Positions 61,001-64,000 of a DNA stretch of 64,000 nt are shown piece by piece; the stretch's first letter is position 1, and the number at the start of each line of letters is the position of its first letter. Both the position numbers and the translations under genes were made by a program. This DNA comes from Cytophagaceae bacterium. Its GTDB lineage: Bacteria; Bacteroidota; Bacteroidia; Cytophagales; Spirosomataceae. The DNA lies in assembly GCA_027491315.1 (NCBI GenBank), contig JAIXWL010000001.1, positions 546,597-610,596 on the forward strand, given 5' to 3'. Under the pieces are notes generated by a model. That model was not told the DNA's origin, made no database searches, and saw only the letters and a list, made by a program, of their open reading frames with translations.

Positions 61001-64000
61001 TGGGATGCATCAAAGTTTTTCACTACGTTGCCATATTGGTCAAGGGCCTTTAATGAACCTACTAAAGGTTGACCTACCACTTGCTGCGGAGCGAGTGTTA
61101 CTTCCAATTTAACAAAGGTTGAGTTAACTACTTCTACCTGTAATTCTCCTTCTTTTGGCGTATTTACCACCCCATCAGTAGCCGAAATGGTAGCAACTTC
61201 TGCTTTGTAAAGAATAATCACTGCACTTGCAATACCATTGGTAAATGTTAGGTTGACTGTACTTCCAAATTCAGATAAAGATGTACTAAGTGTAGCATTT
61301 AGATTGACATTAGTCGAACTTGGATTTTGAACAACAATATTACCTGCAGAAGTTGCATTTATATTTACGGTAGTTGCTGTGGTAGTTGAATTTGTCTTTT
61401 TAACCGTTTGATTCAATGTGCCATTACCACCACCAATGGACGTAGGAGTGTTATTTGGGGCACCTGCACTAGGCTTATAAATATCCGAAGCAGCGGTGGC
61501 ACCTGTGAAGGTGATAGGTTTCACTCCTGCATACGAAGGAATGATGTTATCATATTGATCCAACGCTCGGATGGTAATCGTCTGAGTAGTACCAGCCTCT
61601 TGCTTGGTTAAACCACTAATGAAATAGCGATAAAGTGGACCCGGGCTTACCGTAAAGGCATTACTATCTCCCACTTTTCCGTTTACATTAGATCCAGCTC
61701 CGGTACCAGTGGCGCGTAACACTATGCCGGTTTCTGCTTTGTTATAAACTACACCGGTGATGGTGACAGAACTTGTTCCTGCCAAAATAATTCCAGTATA
61801 AGTACCTGAAATGGTACCTGTTCCAGTTTTAACACTTAAGGTAATTGTTCCATTAGCCGTAGCTAAAACCGTATTGTCATTTTCGTCAGTTAAGGTGGCC
61901 GTTATCGTTTGCGTAGTACCCGCAACATAATTGCTAAGTGTACTCAATTTGATTTTTGAGCCAACTCCCGCACTAACTGCAAATGCGTTAGAGTTACCAA
62001 TTTTACCATTGGCAATACCTGCACTTGTACCCGTTGCTTTCAATTCAACGCCAGTTTCAACTTTATCATAAGTAACACCTGTAATGGTTACACTTGAATT
62101 GCCACTAATGATTGTTCCACTAATTGTGCCACCTAAAGAACCTGTTCCCGTTTTAACACTTAATGTTACCGTAGTATTGACGTCGGCATTGACAAGGTTG
62201 TTATTGGCATCTACTAAGGTAACTGTAACAGGGAAGGCATTTAAGGCAATTTTATCCGTAATGTTTGAAACAATGAATTTATTTGCACTACCAGCCGTTA
62301 CATTGAATGCATTTGAGTCTCCTGATTTTCCACTGGTATTTCCAGCACCTGAACCCGTAGCTGTGATAACAACTCCTGACTCTAATTTGGTGTAAGTAAC
62401 ACCAGAAATGGTAAGTGTGCTCGAACCAGCGGTCATGGTTCCAGTTAAAGTTCCACCTAAAGTACCTGTACCTGTTTTCAAACTTAAGCTTACGGTTCCA
62501 TTGGCGGTTGCATTGACTGCATTTCCATTGGCATCAGTCAATGTAACTGTTACAGAGAATGCCGTTCCTGCTGCTTGGTTTCCAATGTTACTTACCACTA
62601 ATTTAGACGCTGCAGAGGCAGTTGAACTGAACCCTGCTGACGTTCCAGTTAAGTTAGTATTGTCTGTAGCTGTGATGGTCGTAGATGTACCTGCAACTGT
62701 ATGCGTAGTAAATGTTACTGTTGCTATACCATTGGCATCTGTTGTGCTTGTCGCAGATGAGAATGAACCATTTAGGTCGCTCTTCGACCAAGTTATCGTT
62801 TTACCAGCAGTTGTGACAGGGTTATTGTTGGCATCAACTAATTGAGCGGTAATTGTCACAGTACCACCAGCGGTTGGTGTTGAATTACTGCTAGTGACAA
62901 TGTATTTAGCACCTGCTCCAGCCACGACGCTGAAGGTATTAGAATCTCCCGATTTGCCAACAACGTTTCCACTACCAGAACCTGTTGCAGTTAAAGCAAC
63001 ACCTGATTCTGCTTTGGTATAAGTGACACCTGAGATACTTACCGCACTTGAGCCTGCATTAATGGTTCCCGTTAAAGTTCCTCCTAAGGTACCATTTCCA
63101 GATTTCAAGGTTAAGCTTACTGTTCCATTGGTAGACGCATTGACAGGGTTGCCATTGGCATCAGTTAAGGTGACAGTAACCGCAAATGCCGTTCCTGCTG
63201 TTTGGCCAGCAATGGTTGAAACAACCAATTTGCTTGCTCCTCCAGAACCAGAAGTAATGCTTGGACTTGTACCTGTTAAGTTCGTATTGTCAGTTGCAGT
63301 AATCGTTGTAGTTGTACCAGCAACGGAGTGTGAAGTGAAGACCACAGTGGCTGTTCCATTAGCATCTGTAGTACTAGTTGCCGAAGCGAAAGTACCATTG
63401 ATATCACTTTTAGTCCAAGTAATGGTTTTACCAGCAGTTGTAACAGGATTATCATTAGCATCTAATAACTGAGCTGTTATGGTTACTGTTGCACCTGCAG
63501 CAGGTGAACTAGAACTGCTAGTTACTAGGTATTTAGCACCTGCTCCAGCCACTACAGTAAAGGCATTAGAATCACCAACTTTAGCTGCCACATTACTTCC
63601 AGCACCTGATCCTGTAGCAGTTAAAACTACGCCAGTTTCGGCTTTGGTATAAGTAACACCTGAGATGGTAACTGCACTAGATCCTGAAGTAATGGTACCT
63701 GTAAGTGTACCACCTAAAGTACCTGTACCAGTTTTACGAGTAAGAGTAACGGTTCCATCCGCAGTTGCATTGACTGCATTGCCGTTTACGTCGGTTAGTG
63801 TAACGGTAACGGCAAACCCTGTACCAGCTGTTTGTTGCGAGATAGAAGAAACAACTAATTTAGTTGCTGCACCAGCCGCATAGGTAATGGTAGATTGAGT
63901 TTGAGAACCTGTGCCACTCTTTACCGGGTTGGAATTTAATGTTGCTACAAAGATACCACTACCAGAGCTTGTTGGAGCAGTAACAGTAGCTGTATAGGTA
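58009..64000 (-). CDS. Giant T9SS-secreted adhesin-like protein (5' end beyond window)
   Basis: The reading frame is open from the window edge to the stop at 58009, about 1997 codons; the GTG at 63591 is only an internal valine, not the start. Order from the N-terminal side: tandem Ig-like (Big-type) domains of two alternating kinds up to about 61640 (type A with VTITAQLLDANDNPVTTAGK, type B with ASKLVVSTIAGQTAGTAF); two more Ig-like segments (KPITFTGATAAS; QVVGQPLVGSLKALDQYGNVV); then about 20 thrombospondin type-3-like repeats (DTDKDGTPDYLDLDSDGDGIPD type) that should bind calcium; last a CHU_C / T9SS type B sorting domain (ISPNNDGFNDKLIIPG ... NRWGDLVFE). It is expected on the cell surface or released, serving adhesion or gliding. 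Confidence 0.93.
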   Translation of the reverse strand, partial: TYTATVTAPTSSGSGIFVATLNSNPVKSGTGSQTQSTITYAAGAATKLVVSSISQQTAGTGFAVTVTLTDVNGNAVNATADGTVTLTRKTGTGTLGGTLTGTITSGSSAVTISGVTYTKAETGVVLTATGSGAGSNVAAKVGDSNAFTVVAGAGAKYLVTSSSSSPAAGATVTITAQLLDANDNPVTTAGKTITWTKSDINGTFASATSTTDANGTATVVFTSHSVAGTTTTITATDNTNLTGTSPSITSGSGGASKLVVSTIAGQTAGTAFAVTVTLTDANGNPVNASTNGTVSLTLKSGNGTLGGTLTGTINAGSSAVSISGVTYTKAESGVALTATGSGSGNVVGKSGDSNTFSVVAGAGAKYIVTSSNSTPTAGGTVTITAQLVDANNNPVTTAGKTITWSKSDLNGSFSSATSTTDANGIATVTFTTHTVAGTSTTITATDNTNLTGTSAGFSSTASAASKLVVSNIGNQAAGTAFSVTVTLTDANGNAVNATANGTVSLSLKTGTGTLGGTLTGTMTAGSSTLTISGVTYTKLESGVVITATGSGAGNTSGKSGDSNAFNVTAGSANKFIVSNITDKIALNAFPVTVTLVDANNNLVNADVNTTVTLSVKTGTGSLGGTISGTIISGNSSVTITGVTYDKVETGVELKATGTSAGIANGKIGNSNAFAVSAGVGSKIKLSTLSNYVAGTTQTITATLTDENDNTVLATANGTITLSVKTGTGTISGTYTGIILAGTSSVTITGVVYNKAETGIVLRATGTGAGSNVNGKVGDSNAFTVSPGPLYRYFISGLTKQEAGTTQTITIRALDQYDNIIPSYAGVKPITFTGATAASDIYKPSAGAPNNTPTSIGGGNGTLNQTVKKTNSTTTATTVNINATSAGNIVVQNPSSTNVNLNATLSTSLSEFGSTVNLTFTNGIASAVIILYKAEVATISATDGVVNTPKEGELQVEVVNSTFVKLEVTLAPQQVVGQPLVGSLKALDQYGNVVKNFDASQNNITVVVTNLTGNVTGLSGTIKLTSPSDFVNGVADFSLLGIKYQGGSGNGGFTFTPTTGAGVQAENIVVVADDVDGDGVSDEKEVTDGTDKNDPCSYLVASQDFSKTTLTWKGLDCDGDGTTNGTDAAPLNSCIGGIPGYIPVKGSLGYQRYFLGDCDGDGITNDMECYGGYTGGTVCQDFDSDGIPNSQDPDSDGDGILDIIEKNIDSDGDGDANYLDLDSDNDGILDSMERTIDSDEDGIPNYLDTDSDNDGIMDAWEATNSTRGVIDTNYDGRVDINGSAPDVNGNGLVDFLESNPAPIPDTDKDGTPDYLDLDSDGDAISDKVESTGDADKDGKPNYRDKDSDGDWLGDTDERDRDNDGDGTPNYLDLDSDGDGIPDAWEGKSKCATCDNKNDDNDDGWDDRGQYKAVIDTDKDGSPDFFDLDSDNDCIPDRIELGGDVDGDEIPNFRDEDSDGDGILDKIESVVCESPVDTDKDGTKDFEDLDSDADGMPDAMEAGTNPSAPIDSDKDGLANYRDTDSDGDGIMDIYEAGSNPKSPVDTDKDGTPDYLDLDSDGDKIPDQIEGGGNGFKPLDSDSDGIEDFRDLDSDNDTIPDAIEAGPSPSNPLDSDQDGSYDFRDLDSDADGLSDKMEVGSDPNNPLDTDKDGKADYIDTDSDNDSILDRLEIGSDANKALDTDGDGLPNYRDTDSDNDTILDSFEVGPDALIPADFDKDGVADYIDSDSDNDSIPDKVEVGANPAAPLDTDKDGVSDYRDTDSDNDGLSDKIEAGSDPNRPVDSDKDGLPDYRDVDSDNDGIPDRIEVGKDPNKPVDTDGDGTPDYRDTDSDNDGTPDSIGAGNNLNTPLDTDKDGIYDYIDPDDDNDRIPDLLEDDLNYGAMPDCDKDGIPNRLDPDNCDTFVPQGISPNNDGFNDKLIIPGILNYRNRISIYNRWGDLVFETENYKNDWGGESSPNNVLNIDKKLPDGVYYYVVDFFGVKPNISTYVFINRTALDR
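58380..60440 (-). repeat. Array of about 20 thrombospondin type-3-like Ca-binding repeats
   Basis: Units of roughly 33 residues with DxDxDG loops, e.g. LDLDSDGDGIPDAWEG and RDTDSDNDGLSDKIEAG; the linkers vary (GSDPNNPLDTDKDGK). The DNA repeats are recognisable as ~100-bp periodic stretches. Unit 19 has SIGAG in place of the usual acidic xIExG, and one unit carries a CATCDN insertion. Confidence 0.9.
61642..63890 (-). repeat. Tandem Ig-like domain repeats, ~627-bp A+B period
   Basis: Order from the window side: B0, A1, B1, A2, B2, B3, B4. The A+B pair recurs at 209 residues (about 627 bp); A1-B1 and A2-B2 are closely similar in sequence, B3 and B4 progressively less. The similarity is visible at DNA level, which would allow recombination between units and makes assembly of the gene error-prone. 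Confidence 0.85.

Noticed and set aside
63591..63593. GTG at 63591 as start of the giant protein
   Set aside because: The frame continues open to the window edge with the same repeat sequence (GAGSNVAAKVGDSNAF), so the codon is an internal valine.
61408..63883. Plus-strand open frames opposite the Ig-like repeats, rich in V/P
   Set aside because: They are antisense readings of the Ser/Thr/Gly-rich repeat gene; they show the same repetitive pattern and have no independent start signals or family likeness.

Overview
The window is AT-rich, coding-dense bacterial DNA that reads as a member of the Bacteroidota, most likely a Cytophagales-type environmental (perhaps freshwater) organism. The evidence is a SusC/SusD pair, a C-terminal gliding-motility/type IX secretion (T9SS type B) sorting domain, abundant exported proteins ending their signal peptides in -AQ, very weak Shine-Dalgarno sequences, and sulfatases, GH105 and PVC-type cytochromes. 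Genus assignment is inference only. No rRNA, tRNA, CRISPR array, insertion sequence or prophage was seen.

Layout. 1-2180 (minus): a MoxR/ChlI-like AAA+ ATPase (cut by the window edge) with its VWA partner. 2254-4014 (plus): sterol-desaturase-family hydroxylase and exported phosphoesterase. 4011-8866 (minus): GDSL hydrolase, DUF1080 (3-keto-disaccharide hydrolase type) and a large lipoprotein combining a dehydrogenase-type propeller, HEAT-like repeats and cytochrome c. 9130-13497 (plus): LiaF-like membrane protein, then a tight sialidase-like / sodium-solute symporter / NanA-like aldolase operon. 13494-16481 (minus): polysaccharide deacetylase, an unknown polytopic membrane protein, and an AraC regulator that faces 16648-27682 (plus): SusC, SusD, ceramidase-like hydrolase, ChbG-like deacetylase, second sialidase-like protein and an unknown 745-residue exported protein. 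27737-38374: glycerophosphodiesterase, an unknown lipoprotein, a TonB-dependent receptor, ApbE-DUF2271 plus PepSY protein, second sterol desaturase, a lactonase-RidA fusion and a second ChbG-like protein. 38504-42215 (plus): TauD-type dioxygenase, aldo/keto reductase, exported amidase.

42337-48755 (plus) is the most coherent catabolic unit: PhyH dioxygenase, Gfo/Idh/MocA oxidoreductase, ribokinase, exported nucleoside hydrolase, exported ADP-ribosylglycohydrolase and a DMT-type permease. I read it as periplasmic release of ribose from nucleosides or ADP-ribose-like compounds, uptake and phosphorylation. 48839-55696: small lipoprotein, two sulfatases facing a GH105 hydrolase and a Tat-exported toroid-like protein (sulfated or uronic polysaccharide breakdown), and a haem-binding protein. 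56042-57834: YitT membrane protein and Crp/Fnr regulator. 58009-64000 (minus): the C-terminal part of a giant T9SS-secreted protein with tandem Ig-like domains, about 20 thrombospondin type-3-like calcium repeats and the sorting domain.

Beyond genes, the window holds four related 33-bp palindromes in intergenic spacers, one attached to a C10 run and a 12-bp tandem repeat; a recurrent AAACCTA leader in front of start codons; several clear intrinsic terminators; and three convergent gene pairs whose stop codons overlap on opposite strands. Sites recognised only by eye (operators, promoters) are marked with low confidence.
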